Positions 1-8,521 of a stretch of 64,000 bases of DNA are shown here, piece by piece. A program made the position numbers and the translations under genes. Source of the stretch: Flavivirga sp. 57AJ16 (lineage in GTDB: Bacteria > Bacteroidota > Bacteroidia > Flavobacteriales > Flavobacteriaceae); assembly GCF_028736925.1 (NCBI RefSeq), contig NZ_JAQZAT010000011.1:124001-188000 (forward strand), written 5' to 3'. The notes under the pieces were generated by a model. That model worked only from the letters and a program-made list of their open reading frames with translations. It ran no database searches and was not told the origin of the DNA. Positions within the stretch are counted from its first letter, which is position 1; each line of letters opens with the position of its first letter.

Positions 1-1
1 G

Positions 2-409
2 GTTTTTAATTTGTTTACCAGTTTTGGATATTTTGATAAAGATGAAGATAACCTAAACACTATTAAAGCCATAAAAGCCAATTTAAATAATGTTGGTTTT
101 GGCGTGATCGATTTTATGAACAGTGAGTTTATAATTGATCATTTAGTACCCGAAGAAATTAAAACAGTTAACTCCATTGATTTTAATTTAAAACGCTATG
201 TAGAAAGCGGTTATATAGTAAAAGATATTTCTTTTTCTGTTGATGATGAAAATTATAATTTTCAGGAGCGTGTAAAAGCATTTACGCTTGATGATTTTGA
301 AAAATTATTTAAAAAAGCAAATGTACATTTGCTAGATGTTTTTGGTGATTATAAATTGCGCAAGTTTAATGAGAAAACATCAGAACGTTTAGTGATGATT
401 TTTAAATAG
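2..409 (+). CDS. SAM-dependent methyltransferase, C-terminal part (cut by window edge)
   Basis: The frame enters from the left edge with no start codon and runs open for 135 residues to a TAA at 407-409. The visible part begins V-F-N-L-F-T-S-F-G-Y-F, the segment that follows the cofactor-binding core in many class I (Rossmann-fold) methyltransferases, followed by an acidic stretch and a helix. The rest looks like the C-terminal beta strands of the same fold, ending in LVMIFK. The TTG at 11 is inside the conserved segment and is not a real start. The N-terminal glycine-rich SAM motif lies outside the window, so the substrate cannot be guessed. It is followed after 46 bp by a same-strand ZIP transporter gene. 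Confidence 0.7.
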   Translation, partial: VFNLFTSFGYFDKDEDNLNTIKAIKANLNNVGFGVIDFMNSEFIIDHLVPEEIKTVNSIDFNLKRYVESGYIVKDISFSVDDENYNFQERVKAFTLDDFEKLFKKANVHLLDVFGDYKLRKFNEKTSERLVMIFK

Positions 410-455
410 CCCATAGTTTGGTATAAAACACTTTCTTGAATATTTAATTTAATAC

Positions 456-1130
456 ATGAATAATTACCTTTTACCCTTTTACGCTGTTATTTTAGGTGTA
501 CTAATAGCCAGCATTACCAAAACAAAAAAATCCTGGAATACCAAACTTCTACTTTCTTTTAGTGGTGCTTTTTTACTTGCCCTCACACTTTTTGAGCTGC
601 TGCCCGAGGTTTATGAGCATTTAGACACCAAACTAACCGGTTTGTATATAATGTGTGGTATTTTGCTGCAAATTATTTTAGAATTATTCTCTAAAGGTGC
701 CGAACATGGACATGTACATATACATAAAAACGAAACAGCTTTTCCCTGGTTACTATTTGTTAGTTTATGTATTCATAGTTTTTTAGAGGGTTTTGCCATA
801 CACGAACACAACGATATGGTTTACGGTGTATTAATACATAAAATACCTATTGCGGCCTTAATTAGTATGTTTTTATTTCAGTCTAATTACAGTAAAATAC
901 AGATTGCTATCTTTCTAATTATTTTTGCTTGTATGACGCCTTTAGGAACTGTTATTTCACATACTTCTCAAACAGTTGCTAGTTTTGCGCATGTTATAAA
1001 TGCCATTGTTATTGGTATCTTTTTTCATATTTCTACAACTATTCTATTTGAAAGTAGTGATGGACATAAATTCAATTTATCTAAATTTATTGCTATTATT
1101 TTAGGGGTTGGTATTGCTTATTTAATATAG
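456..1130 (+). CDS. ZIP family divalent metal transporter
   Basis: A 224-residue inner-membrane protein with about seven to eight hydrophobic segments, short for the family but complete. A histidine-rich loop (HGHVHIH, residues 84-90) precedes the signature helices HSFLEG (107-112) and HKIPIA (128-133), which hold the metal-coordinating His and Glu of ZIP transporters. Family knowledge: ZIP proteins move zinc or iron into the cytoplasm. The exact metal cannot be read from sequence. ATG start 46 bp after the methyltransferase. The downstream 430 bp is repeat-rich and has no gene. Confidence 0.85.
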   Translation: MNNYLLPFYAVILGVLIASITKTKKSWNTKLLLSFSGAFLLALTLFELLPEVYEHLDTKLTGLYIMCGILLQIILELFSKGAEHGHVHIHKNETAFPWLLFVSLCIHSFLEGFAIHEHNDMVYGVLIHKIPIAALISMFLFQSNYSKIQIAIFLIIFACMTPLGTVISHTSQTVASFAHVINAIVIGIFFHISTTILFESSDGHKFNLSKFIAIILGVGIAYLI

Positions 1131-1132
1131 GG

Positions 1133-1250
1133 ATTAAGAATTAAGAATTAAGAATTAAGAATTAAGAATTAAGAATTAAGAATTAAGAATTAAGAATTAA
1201 GAATTAAGAATTAAGAATTAAGAATTAAGAATTAAGAATTAAGAATTAAG
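1133..1250. repeat. Heptamer tandem repeat array (ATTAAGA)n
   Basis: About 17 uninterrupted copies of the 7-bp unit ATTAAGA start two bases after the stop codon of the ZIP gene. A 7-bp period is not a multiple of three, and all frames either stop or give low-complexity peptide, so the array is non-coding. Such perfect microsatellite-like arrays change length by replication slippage. The array is followed directly by a ~70-bp segment (1251-1320) that is repeated after the second heptamer array. Confidence 0.95.
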
Positions 1251-1390
1251 AAAAATAAATATTTGTGAATCTCTAGCAGCATTTTTAATTTTTATTTATT
1301 CATTTTTAATTAAACTCATATGAAAGGTGTTTTCTCGCAAAGGCACTAAGACGTAAAGGTGTTATTAATTAATAAAGCTTGACACGAAAC

Positions 1391-1439
1391 GCTAGAAGCT
1401 AGAAGCTAGAAGCTAGAAGCTAGAAGCTAGAAGCTAGAA
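1391..1439. repeat. Heptamer tandem repeat array (GCTAGAA)7
   Basis: Seven perfect copies of GCTAGAA. It is followed by a ~70-bp AT-rich segment (1438-1507) closely matching the one after the first array at 1251-1320, and a third shorter relative lies at 1508-1560. The region 1131-1562 is therefore built from (heptamer array + shared segment) modules. No gene was found in it. Confidence 0.93.
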
Positions 1440-1562
1440 AAATAAATATTCGTGAATTTACAATAGCATTTTTAATTTTTAATTACTCACTTTTAATTAA
1501 ACCACATATATTCGTGGCAGCATTTTTAATTATTCATTTTTTTAATTTTTATCTATTCAAAT

Positions 1563-1991
1563 TTGTTTAGTAAGGAAGAATCACGACAATTACGGCAAGA
1601 ATTTTGGACTAGCTTTGGAAAATCGTTTCCACGGAAGTGGATTTTATACAATACGAAACTAAAAGGTTTAAGCTTTAAGTTTCATTTTGATAACAAAAAA
1701 GCTTTGGTGGCTTTAGATTTAGAAGACGATCTTGAAAACCGAATTAAATATTGGGAAAAACTTCAGGCCTTAAAATCTATTCTTTTAGATGAATTTCTTC
1801 CAGATGCTATTTTTAACGAAACGTACTTTTTAGATAATAAAAAGGAAATTTCTAGAATTTATGTGCCTTTAGAACAGAAAGTATCCATTCACAATAAAAA
1901 CACATGGCGCGATGTTATGGGATTTTTCAATAAAAATATGAGCGCTTTTGAAGCCTTTTTTGAAACATATAAAGATGTGATCGAAGGGTAA
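1563..1991 (+). CDS. DUF4268 domain-containing protein
   Basis: A 142-residue soluble protein starting at TTG with the sequence MFSKEESRQLRQEFW, the usual beginning of this Bacteroidota family. It is rich in aromatic and charged residues, with no signal peptide and no membrane segment. DUF4268 proteins are of unknown function. Some family members are fused to or located near nuclease-like domains, but nothing here supports a catalytic role. It stands alone between the heptamer repeat region and a convergent GNAT gene. The TTG start is accepted because the conserved N-terminus begins there and no ATG lies near. Confidence 0.7.
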   Translation: MFSKEESRQLRQEFWTSFGKSFPRKWILYNTKLKGLSFKFHFDNKKALVALDLEDDLENRIKYWEKLQALKSILLDEFLPDAIFNETYFLDNKKEISRIYVPLEQKVSIHNKNTWRDVMGFFNKNMSAFEAFFETYKDVIEG

Positions 1992-2200
1992 ATAAACCCT
2001 AAGCAATAAAACTCTTTTAAAACGAACTGACCCTCTAGACTAGTTTTAGAATTAACCAAGTGATACCCGTTCTGATTTAAAATGGCGAAAATAAAATACA
2101 GCACTTTTACATAGGCGAAAAAGAAAATGCAAGCATAGCACTAACTACGGTTAATTTTAAGCTAGAAATGGTATTCTACACTGGAAATTCATTATAAAAG

Positions 2201-2692
2201 TTAAACCGTTTTTACCATTTGATAATCATCCATCACAAACCCATTACCGATATCTGTAACTAAAGGCCCCGTATTTACAAATCCCAATTTCTCATAAGCC
2301 TTAATAGAATTGGTATTATTTATATTTACAGTAAGCCTGATGCGCTTTAATTCATAGTCTTTTGCTTTTTCTTCAATAAATGCCATGGCAGCTTTACCTA
2401 TCTTCTTACCCCTATAAACACTTGAAACATAGATTTTGCTTAAAAATAATGATTCTGCTTCCTTTTTAATCGAAATGTAGCCAACAGGGGTTGTGTTAAA
2501 AGTTATTAAAAAATATTCAAACCCATTTACGACCTGTTCCCTTATGGCCGTTGCAGACTGATACTTATCGAGCATATAGTCTATCTGGGGCTTCCCAACT
2601 ATAGGAATATAATGTTCTCGCCAAATAACATCTGCTAGTTTTGCAATTTTTGAATAATGGTTCGCCGTATTAGCTATAATAATATCTATCAT
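2201..2692 (-). CDS. GNAT family N-acetyltransferase
   Basis: A 163-residue single-domain GNAT protein. The acetyl-CoA pyrophosphate-binding motif is seen as VYRGKKIGKAAM around residues 92-103, followed by the LTVNINNTNSIKAYEKLGF segment (motif B) typical of the fold. The family transfers an acetyl group from acetyl-CoA to an amine. The acceptor is unknown. It is a single gene on the minus strand, with non-coding DNA on both sides (1992-2200 and 2693-2984). In the upstream gap, AAACCTGAGGTCCCGCTGG at 2716-2734 matches the hairpin unit of the 56.8-kb repeats. Confidence 0.8.
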   Translation of the reverse strand: MIDIIIANTANHYSKIAKLADVIWREHYIPIVGKPQIDYMLDKYQSATAIREQVVNGFEYFLITFNTTPVGYISIKKEAESLFLSKIYVSSVYRGKKIGKAAMAFIEEKAKDYELKRIRLTVNINNTNSIKAYEKLGFVNTGPLVTDIGNGFVMDDYQMVKTV

Positions 2693-2984
2693 ATAAAATT
2701 TAAATAAAAGGTATTAAACCTGAGGTCCCGCTGGATACTGAAATACTAAAACATGCTCAGCACTGGCAAGTTCAGCACATAAAGCGGGATAAGCTGCCAC
2801 GACAAAGGCGTGGATTAATAAACAGTTCAAATTAAACGATTAAAACCGAATTATCTAAGCGGCAAAACATATTAAAAGGCGTACTTCATCGAAAAAAAAG
2901 GCACTTCACCTATTTTTATATCTATATTTAAAGTCTAATCCTCAATAAATATCGTAACTAAAAAACAAAAGCCCAAACCCTTAT

Positions 2985-4790
2985 ATGAAAAAACATTTAC
3001 TTTTCCTTTTCCTATGTTTTCCCTACTTCTTTTTTTCTCAAGAATATTCAGACTATTTAGGTGCAGGACATGGTAATGGAATTACCGTAACCTCCAGTAG
3101 CGAACAAAGTCGTGGCGATTGGAGAGAAACTGCTAGAGCAGAAAACACTGTCAATGGGCAAGGTTTAGATGCTCGTTTATTAGAAACCTCACGATTCTTG
3201 GCACAAGCAACTTTTGGAACTAATTTAGACTATATTAAAACGGTTTCAAAAAACGCGTTTGAAGATTGGATCGATACCCAATTTGATATTCATTCGCCTG
3301 CAATGGGGCATCTAACCAACAATGTTTACAATCAAGCGCTTGTTGTTTTTATTTCTAAAGGGGGGAATCCTGCCGATTATAATGGGCCAGATTGGTCCCA
3401 TTTTCAATATGCCTGGTGGCAATCCAATATTGATAATGAAGATTTGTTAAGACAAAGAATAGCATTGGCATTAAGTGAAATACTGGTCATATCATGGGAC
3501 TCTAACCTAAAAAGTTATGGTGTAGGTCTAGGGGATTATTATGATGTTTTAAAAGACAATGCTTTTGGAAATTTCAGGGACTTATTACTGGAAATGACCT
3601 TGCATCCTATGATGGGTGGTTATTTAAGCCATTATAACAATCCTAAAAGCGATCCAGAAAGAAACATTCATCCCGATGAGAATTTTGCAAGGGAAATTAT
3701 GCAATTATTCACCATTGGTTTATACGAACTTAATCAAGATGGCAGTTATGAGTTGGATGGAAATGGTGATAGAATTCCAACTTACAACAATGAAGACATA
3801 AAGGAATTCGCCAAAATATTCACAGGGCTGGGAACCCCAGAAGTTGAGGGAAACAAATACGGGGTTACTCCAGATTTTGGAGTTGGTTTTAATTTTGCCA
3901 AAAAAGACCTACCAATGATCATGTATGACGAATGGCATCAATCTGGAGAAAAAAAGTTATTAAACGGGCAGGTTGTACCTAGTGGACAATCTGGAATGCA
4001 AGACATTGAAGATGCTATAGACAACTTGTTTAATCATAAAAACACGGGACCTTTTATTGCCTTACGCTTAATTCAGCAACTAGTAAAATCCAATCCGTCA
4101 CCAGCTTATATATCAAGGGTTAGTGCTGCTTTTAATAATACCAAAGGCGTTCGAGGTGATATGAAAGCTGTTATTAAAGCCATTTTATTAGATGAAGAAG
4201 CAAGAAGTTGTAGTTGGATGAGCGACCCCAATAATGGCAAATTAATAGAACCTATGATGCGGTATTTTAATGTGACCCGACAATTAGATTTAGATAACAG
4301 AAATGGGGTAAATTGGAATATCGGGTATGATTTTTTTAATGCTACCGGTCAATCACCTATGGGAGCTCCTAGTGTTTTTAACTTTTTTCTACCAGAATAT
4401 GTTCCAAATTCTGAATTTTCAGATGCTAATTTAAAAGCGCCGGAATTTGAAATACATACTTCTGCCTCGAGTCTGGCCTATATAAATGAAGTAGACAAAT
4501 GGACCAATCCCAAATACACATCCATGTTAAATACCTGGGATTTAGATCTTGAAAAAACACCCCTTAATTATGAAAAACTAAAGTATTACGCAAAGGATAG
4601 TGACGTGCTTGTAAATATGTTAGATAAATTATTTACTCGTGGACAACTTTCAGATGAAACAAAGCGGACCATAGTCGAAGCTATTGAACCTATACAGGGC
4701 ACCAATCAAAATACCGACTATATGTATAACCGGGTAAAAATGGGGCTTTATTTAATATTAATAAGTCCAGATTATGTTATACTAAAATAA
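2985..4790 (+). CDS. DUF1800 domain-containing secreted protein
   Basis: A 601-residue protein with an N-terminal signal peptide (hydrophobic residues 4-18, cleavage near FFFSQ). DUF1800 hallmarks are visible: RFLAQATFG (70-78), then a long alpha-helical region with ENFAREIMQLFTIGLYEL (232-249) and the IFTGL and PSVFNFF segments. The biochemical function of DUF1800 is not established. It is followed 5 bp later by a DUF1501 gene, and the pair recurs together in many Bacteroidota and Planctomycetota, so the two products probably work together outside the cytoplasm. No T9SS sorting domain is visible at its C-terminus. First gene of a three-gene operon. Confidence 0.85.
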   Translation: MKKHLLFLFLCFPYFFFSQEYSDYLGAGHGNGITVTSSSEQSRGDWRETARAENTVNGQGLDARLLETSRFLAQATFGTNLDYIKTVSKNAFEDWIDTQFDIHSPAMGHLTNNVYNQALVVFISKGGNPADYNGPDWSHFQYAWWQSNIDNEDLLRQRIALALSEILVISWDSNLKSYGVGLGDYYDVLKDNAFGNFRDLLLEMTLHPMMGGYLSHYNNPKSDPERNIHPDENFAREIMQLFTIGLYELNQDGSYELDGNGDRIPTYNNEDIKEFAKIFTGLGTPEVEGNKYGVTPDFGVGFNFAKKDLPMIMYDEWHQSGEKKLLNGQVVPSGQSGMQDIEDAIDNLFNHKNTGPFIALRLIQQLVKSNPSPAYISRVSAAFNNTKGVRGDMKAVIKAILLDEEARSCSWMSDPNNGKLIEPMMRYFNVTRQLDLDNRNGVNWNIGYDFFNATGQSPMGAPSVFNFFLPEYVPNSEFSDANLKAPEFEIHTSASSLAYINEVDKWTNPKYTSMLNTWDLDLEKTPLNYEKLKYYAKDSDVLVNMLDKLFTRGQLSDETKRTIVEAIEPIQGTNQNTDYMYNRVKMGLYLILISPDYVILK

Positions 4791-4795
4791 CACAG

Positions 4796-6214
4796 ATGAC
4801 AAAGCATAAAAATAACCTATCAAGACGAAAATTTTTAGAGCAGTCATGTGCTGCACTAGGCTATACGACTATATTTTCATCACTAATAAACTTAAAGGCC
4901 ATGGCAGCGACAGCTATGAACAGCTCGCCAACTATTTCATTAGGAAGCGATTATAAAGCTTTGGTTTGTTTGATGTTGGGTGGTGGCAACGATTCCTTCA
5001 ACATGCTTATTCCCAGAGGAAATAGTGAGTATGCCGAATATGCCACAACAAGATCAAATCTGGCCCTCCCTCAAAATCAGATCCTACCAATTAATCCAAA
5101 GATCTCAGATGGTAGAGCTTTTGGGGTACATCCTGCCATACCAGATATGCAGCAATCGTTTGAAAATGGCAACCTAGCTTTTCTTTCTAATGTAGGCACC
5201 CTTATAGAGCCTTCAACAAAAACCGACATAAAAAATAACATGGTTAAAACACCCTTAGGGCTGTTTTCGCATTCAGATCAGATACAGCAATGGCAAACAG
5301 GAAGACCACATGAAAGGACCAATATAGGATGGGGCGGGCGTATTGCTGATTTAGTGCAATCCATGAACTCCAATCAAAATATCTCCATGAACGTCTCATT
5401 AAGAGGGGCAAACATATTTCAACGCGGTGATCAAATAATACCATATGCTATTAAAAACAGTGGTAGTATAGGTATTAGAGGTTATGGCGGGGAGAATTCT
5501 TTTAATCAGCTTAAAACACAAGCTTTAAATTCTATGTTGGAGCGAGATTATCAAGATATATTTAAGAACACCTATAAAAACACCATAAAATCTTCTAATG
5601 ATTCAAGTTTAGAGTTTCAGGCTGCTATAGATGGGATTTCGGAATTTAGCACTATAATTCCTGAAGAAAACAATTTAGCCGAACAATTAAGAATGGTTGC
5701 CAAAACCATTGCCAGTAGAGATACTTTAGGCTTTTCCAGGCAAACATTTTTTGTTCAAATTGGCGGTTGGGACCATCACGATGAACTACTAATAAACCAA
5801 GCAAATAAATTGGCAGAAGTAAATGCCGCTTTAAAATACTTTAATGGGCTCATGAATGAATTAAATACAAATGATTGTGTGACCTTATTTAGTGTCTCGG
5901 ATTTTGCAAGAACACTTACATCAAATGGAAATGGTACAGACCATGCTTGGGGAGGTAATGCTTTTATCATGGGTGGCGCAGTACAAGGTAAAGAAATATA
6001 TGGTGATTACCCCGTTTTAGCATTAGGCAGTGATGTCGATCTCCGAAAAAGTGGCGTTATGATCCCAACAACTCCAGCAGATCTTTATATGGCAGAATTA
6101 GCTTTATGGTTTGGCGTTTCCCCCTCAGATCTTTCAACCATTTTTCCAAACTTGTCTAATTTTTACGATACAAACTCTGGCACACCCCCAATAGGTTTTA
6201 TGAACATGATATGA
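4796..6214 (+). CDS. DUF1501 domain-containing protein with Tat-type signal
   Basis: A 472-residue protein starting with a twin-arginine signal (SRRKFLEQS, residues 9-17) and a hydrophobic stretch to about residue 38. Conserved family motifs are GGGNDSFNML (62-71), GGWDHHD (323-329) and DHAWGGNAF (from 382). The last two have the metal-binding His/Asp look of the alkaline phosphatase/sulfatase fold to which DUF1501 is related. A Tat signal suggests export in folded, probably metal-loaded form. Its stop overlaps the start of the next gene (ATGA), so translation is probably coupled. Substrate unknown. Confidence 0.85.
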   Translation: MTKHKNNLSRRKFLEQSCAALGYTTIFSSLINLKAMAATAMNSSPTISLGSDYKALVCLMLGGGNDSFNMLIPRGNSEYAEYATTRSNLALPQNQILPINPKISDGRAFGVHPAIPDMQQSFENGNLAFLSNVGTLIEPSTKTDIKNNMVKTPLGLFSHSDQIQQWQTGRPHERTNIGWGGRIADLVQSMNSNQNISMNVSLRGANIFQRGDQIIPYAIKNSGSIGIRGYGGENSFNQLKTQALNSMLERDYQDIFKNTYKNTIKSSNDSSLEFQAAIDGISEFSTIIPEENNLAEQLRMVAKTIASRDTLGFSRQTFFVQIGGWDHHDELLINQANKLAEVNAALKYFNGLMNELNTNDCVTLFSVSDFARTLTSNGNGTDHAWGGNAFIMGGAVQGKEIYGDYPVLALGSDVDLRKSGVMIPTTPADLYMAELALWFGVSPSDLSTIFPNLSNFYDTNSGTPPIGFMNMI

Positions 6215-6972
6215 TGATGAAAAAAATACACGTCTACCCATTACTACTTGCTTTTATATTTATCACGCCTGCAATAAGTGCACAATGCTACCCAGATAGG
6301 CATAGCACAAGCTGGATCGATAGTTGGATATCTTGTGATATATCACAAAACCCTAATGCTGCATATGGCGAAACCCATTGGATTATGTATGATCTGGGAT
6401 ATGAATATGAATTAAAAGAATCTAAGTTCTGGAATGCCAACGAGCCAAAAAACCTTAATTATGGGATCAATGATTATTATTTAGATCATTCATTAGATGG
6501 TGTTACATGGACAAATTTAGGAGCCTTTGAAATGGAACAGGGGTCAGGATTATCTACTTATGAAGGCACTGAAGGTCCCAACTTTAATGCTACAAAAGCG
6601 AGATATGTACTCATTACCCCTACCTCAAATTTTGGAGGCGCTTGTTATGGGCTTAGTGAAATGAAAATAAACATTACAGATCCTTTTGATATTGTTGAAG
6701 AAGAAAATGGGTTTAACGCCTTAGTTTACCCTAACCCTTTTGTAAATAATATTAATCTCAGAATTGTGTCTCTTGATGAAGCCAGTCCAATAAACTATAC
6801 GCTATATGATATGTTGGGAAGACCTATAACCTCTAGTAGTGTAGATTTTATTGAAGACACAGAAATTTATGAATTACCAATAAATGGCCATACACTCTCT
6901 GTAGGTATTTATATTCTAAATGTTGAACAACATAATAAAAAGCGCTCTTTCAAGATTATAAAAAGAAAATAA
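6211..6972 (+). CDS. Discoidin-like T9SS type A secreted protein
   Basis: A 253-residue protein with a signal peptide ending near AISAQ, a beta-rich domain of about 130 residues (WIMYDLGYEYELKESKFWN, DHSLDGVTWTNLG, ARYVLITP) resembling F5/8-type C (discoidin) carbohydrate- or surface-binding domains, and a C-terminal type A sorting domain beginning VYPNPFVNNIN and ending in basic residues. T9SS cargo is moved across the outer membrane and often anchored at the surface. Its start overlaps the DUF1501 stop by four bases, tying it to that operon. It may be the surface-binding partner of the DUF1501/DUF1800 pair (inference). Confidence 0.78.
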   Translation: MMMKKIHVYPLLLAFIFITPAISAQCYPDRHSTSWIDSWISCDISQNPNAAYGETHWIMYDLGYEYELKESKFWNANEPKNLNYGINDYYLDHSLDGVTWTNLGAFEMEQGSGLSTYEGTEGPNFNATKARYVLITPTSNFGGACYGLSEMKINITDPFDIVEEENGFNALVYPNPFVNNINLRIVSLDEASPINYTLYDMLGRPITSSSVDFIEDTEIYELPINGHTLSVGIYILNVEQHNKKRSFKIIKRK

Positions 6973-7114
6973 TAGGTTTTAGGTATTGGCCTCGCTAAGA
7001 CACTAAGATGCAAAGTAATATTGTACAATTACTACCCTCATGAATTGAATTACTTCAAACCAACTAAAAACAAGTCTTCGTTTTTGGCTCTAATGGCGAA
7101 GCGGTCTTATATAG

Positions 7115-7741
7115 CTAAATCACATAAAAGAAGATCATAAAAAAATGAAAAATGGCACCTGCTAAAACAAATAAATGCCAAATAACATGATTGAATGGTA
7201 TTTTTTGGATGGCATAGAAAACAATCCCAACGGTATAGGATAATCCTCCCAAAAACAAGAATAATATGCCATCACGGCCTATAATATGAGATAAATTTGA
7301 AAAATCGAATATAATAAGCCACCCCATTACCAAATAAAGTAATGTAGAAAAAACCTCGAAGCGTCCCGTAAAAAACAATTTTAAAATCACCCCAAACGCT
7401 GCAATACCCCAAACGATCCAAAAAAGCGTCCATCCTAAACTCTCATGTAGTACAATTAATAAAACAGGTGTATACGTACCCGCAATAAGCAAGTAAATAC
7501 CAATATGGTCTATAATTCTAAAATAATGTTTTCGCCGCTTTCCTTTTATGGCATGGTACAGTGTAGAGGCAGTAAATAATATAATAATTGAAATACCATA
7601 AACGATGACACTAAAGAGGCTCCAATTGGTTTTTTGGTTATCAAAAACAATAAGAAGTACTAATGCTGCAATACCAAATAAAGCACCTACAGCATGTGTG
7701 GCAACATTTAGCTTTTCTTCAAAAAGAGTTTGGATGCGCAT
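7115..7741 (-). CDS. trhA: Hemolysin III / PAQR family membrane protein (TrhA-like)
   Basis: A 208-residue protein with seven transmembrane helices. The PAQR/HlyIII metal-site residues are present: the STLYH motif (59-63), Asp78 in RIIDHIG, and the late histidines HVIWH (185-189). These form the zinc site known from adiponectin receptors. In bacteria the family is linked to membrane-lipid homeostasis rather than to true haemolysis. The gene lies 4 bp after the DUF4294 gene and forms a two-gene operon with it. The AT-rich gap 6973-7114 downstream, between this gene and the convergent discoidin gene, shows no clear structure. Confidence 0.85.
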   Translation of the reverse strand: MRIQTLFEEKLNVATHAVGALFGIAALVLLIVFDNQKTNWSLFSVIVYGISIIILFTASTLYHAIKGKRRKHYFRIIDHIGIYLLIAGTYTPVLLIVLHESLGWTLFWIVWGIAAFGVILKLFFTGRFEVFSTLLYLVMGWLIIFDFSNLSHIIGRDGILFLFLGGLSYTVGIVFYAIQKIPFNHVIWHLFVLAGAIFHFFMIFFYVI

Positions 7742-7745
7742 GAAT

Positions 7746-8420
7746 TCATGGCTCTTTAACCGGTAGCCATTTATCCGTTAAGTCATAAAAATCAAATTCA
7801 ATGGCAGATTTTTGACGTTCTAAACGGCCATTTTGAAAGTTACGTAATAAAATATCCTCAATTAAATAGTCTTCTTTTACATGTACAGGGTCAAATTCCC
7901 GTTTTAATGAAATATCGAACATGCTCGCAGTGGTATTATACCAAAATGCACGCCAGCCACTACGCAATTCCTTTATCAAATTAAATGCCGTACTGCCTGT
8001 CTGCCTGTGAATTAACTTAATCAGTATTTGTCCCTCAGTACGAGTCAGTTTTTTTAATTCATCAGAAAACTCTCCTTCTATATATTTTTGAATACGCCTG
8101 GTATAACGTTTTTTTTCGCGATTCCTTTTAAGTGTCAATAAATGTTTATTCATAGAGTCTAAACGTTCAGCCGCCATTTTTGCATACGGATACACTTTCA
8201 TCGTTTTCCTTCTAAGAATCAAATATCCAATACGCTCTTTTTTATCATCAAACCTAAGCTTATGTAAAAGTCTCACCTCTTTTAAATCGATGGATGTTCT
8301 TGGAACGGAATCGCCTTCAATAATAAGATACTTGACAGTTAGAGAATCTTGTACAACATGATCCTCCTGTGCAAAGAGCAAAATTGGGAATACCAAGAAT
8401 ATATATTTAAAACAGTTCAT
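7746..8420 (-). CDS. DUF4294 domain-containing protein
   Basis: A Bacteroidota-specific secreted or periplasmic protein of about 224 residues. The longest frame starts at 8447, but the codon-10 ATG at 8420 begins MNCFKYIFLVFPILLFAQ, a clean signal peptide. A TAAATTTG promoter element at 8445-8452 overlaps the longer start, so the shorter start is preferred. The mature part is rich in Lys/Arg with the conserved RRKTMKVYPYAK and RTEGQILIKLIHRQTG segments that define DUF4294. Function unknown. It is first in an operon with the TrhA-like gene and divergent from the M42 peptidase gene. Confidence 0.75.
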   Translation of the reverse strand: MNCFKYIFLVFPILLFAQEDHVVQDSLTVKYLIIEGDSVPRTSIDLKEVRLLHKLRFDDKKERIGYLILRRKTMKVYPYAKMAAERLDSMNKHLLTLKRNREKKRYTRRIQKYIEGEFSDELKKLTRTEGQILIKLIHRQTGSTAFNLIKELRSGWRAFWYNTTASMFDISLKREFDPVHVKEDYLIEDILLRNFQNGRLERQKSAIEFDFYDLTDKWLPVKEP

Positions 8421-8444
8421 CAATATACCGGAGCTTCGATATTT

Positions 8445-8452
8445 CAAATTTA
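8445..8452 (-). promoter_or_regulatory. Probable -7 element for DUF4294-trhA
   Basis: On the minus strand it reads TAAATTTG, matching the Bacteroidota -7 consensus TAnnTTTG. No good -33 TTG box is seen at the expected spacing. It places transcription start near 8438, inside the longer annotated frame, which supports translation from 8420. Confidence 0.4.
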
Positions 8453-8521
8453 CTAATTTACACCGTTTAAAACATTTTTTTTCTATTTATATTACTATTT
8501 TAGTGCAAAAATTTTTTATAA

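Noticed and set aside
1133-1439. CRISPR-like array
   Set aside because: The 7-bp units have no spacers and no cas genes are in the window; they are simple tandem repeats. The 87-bp array at 56.8 kb also has no spacers.
1889-2104. 71-residue minus-strand frame after the DUF4268 gene
   Set aside because: Half of it is antisense to the DUF4268 coding region and no start context is visible.
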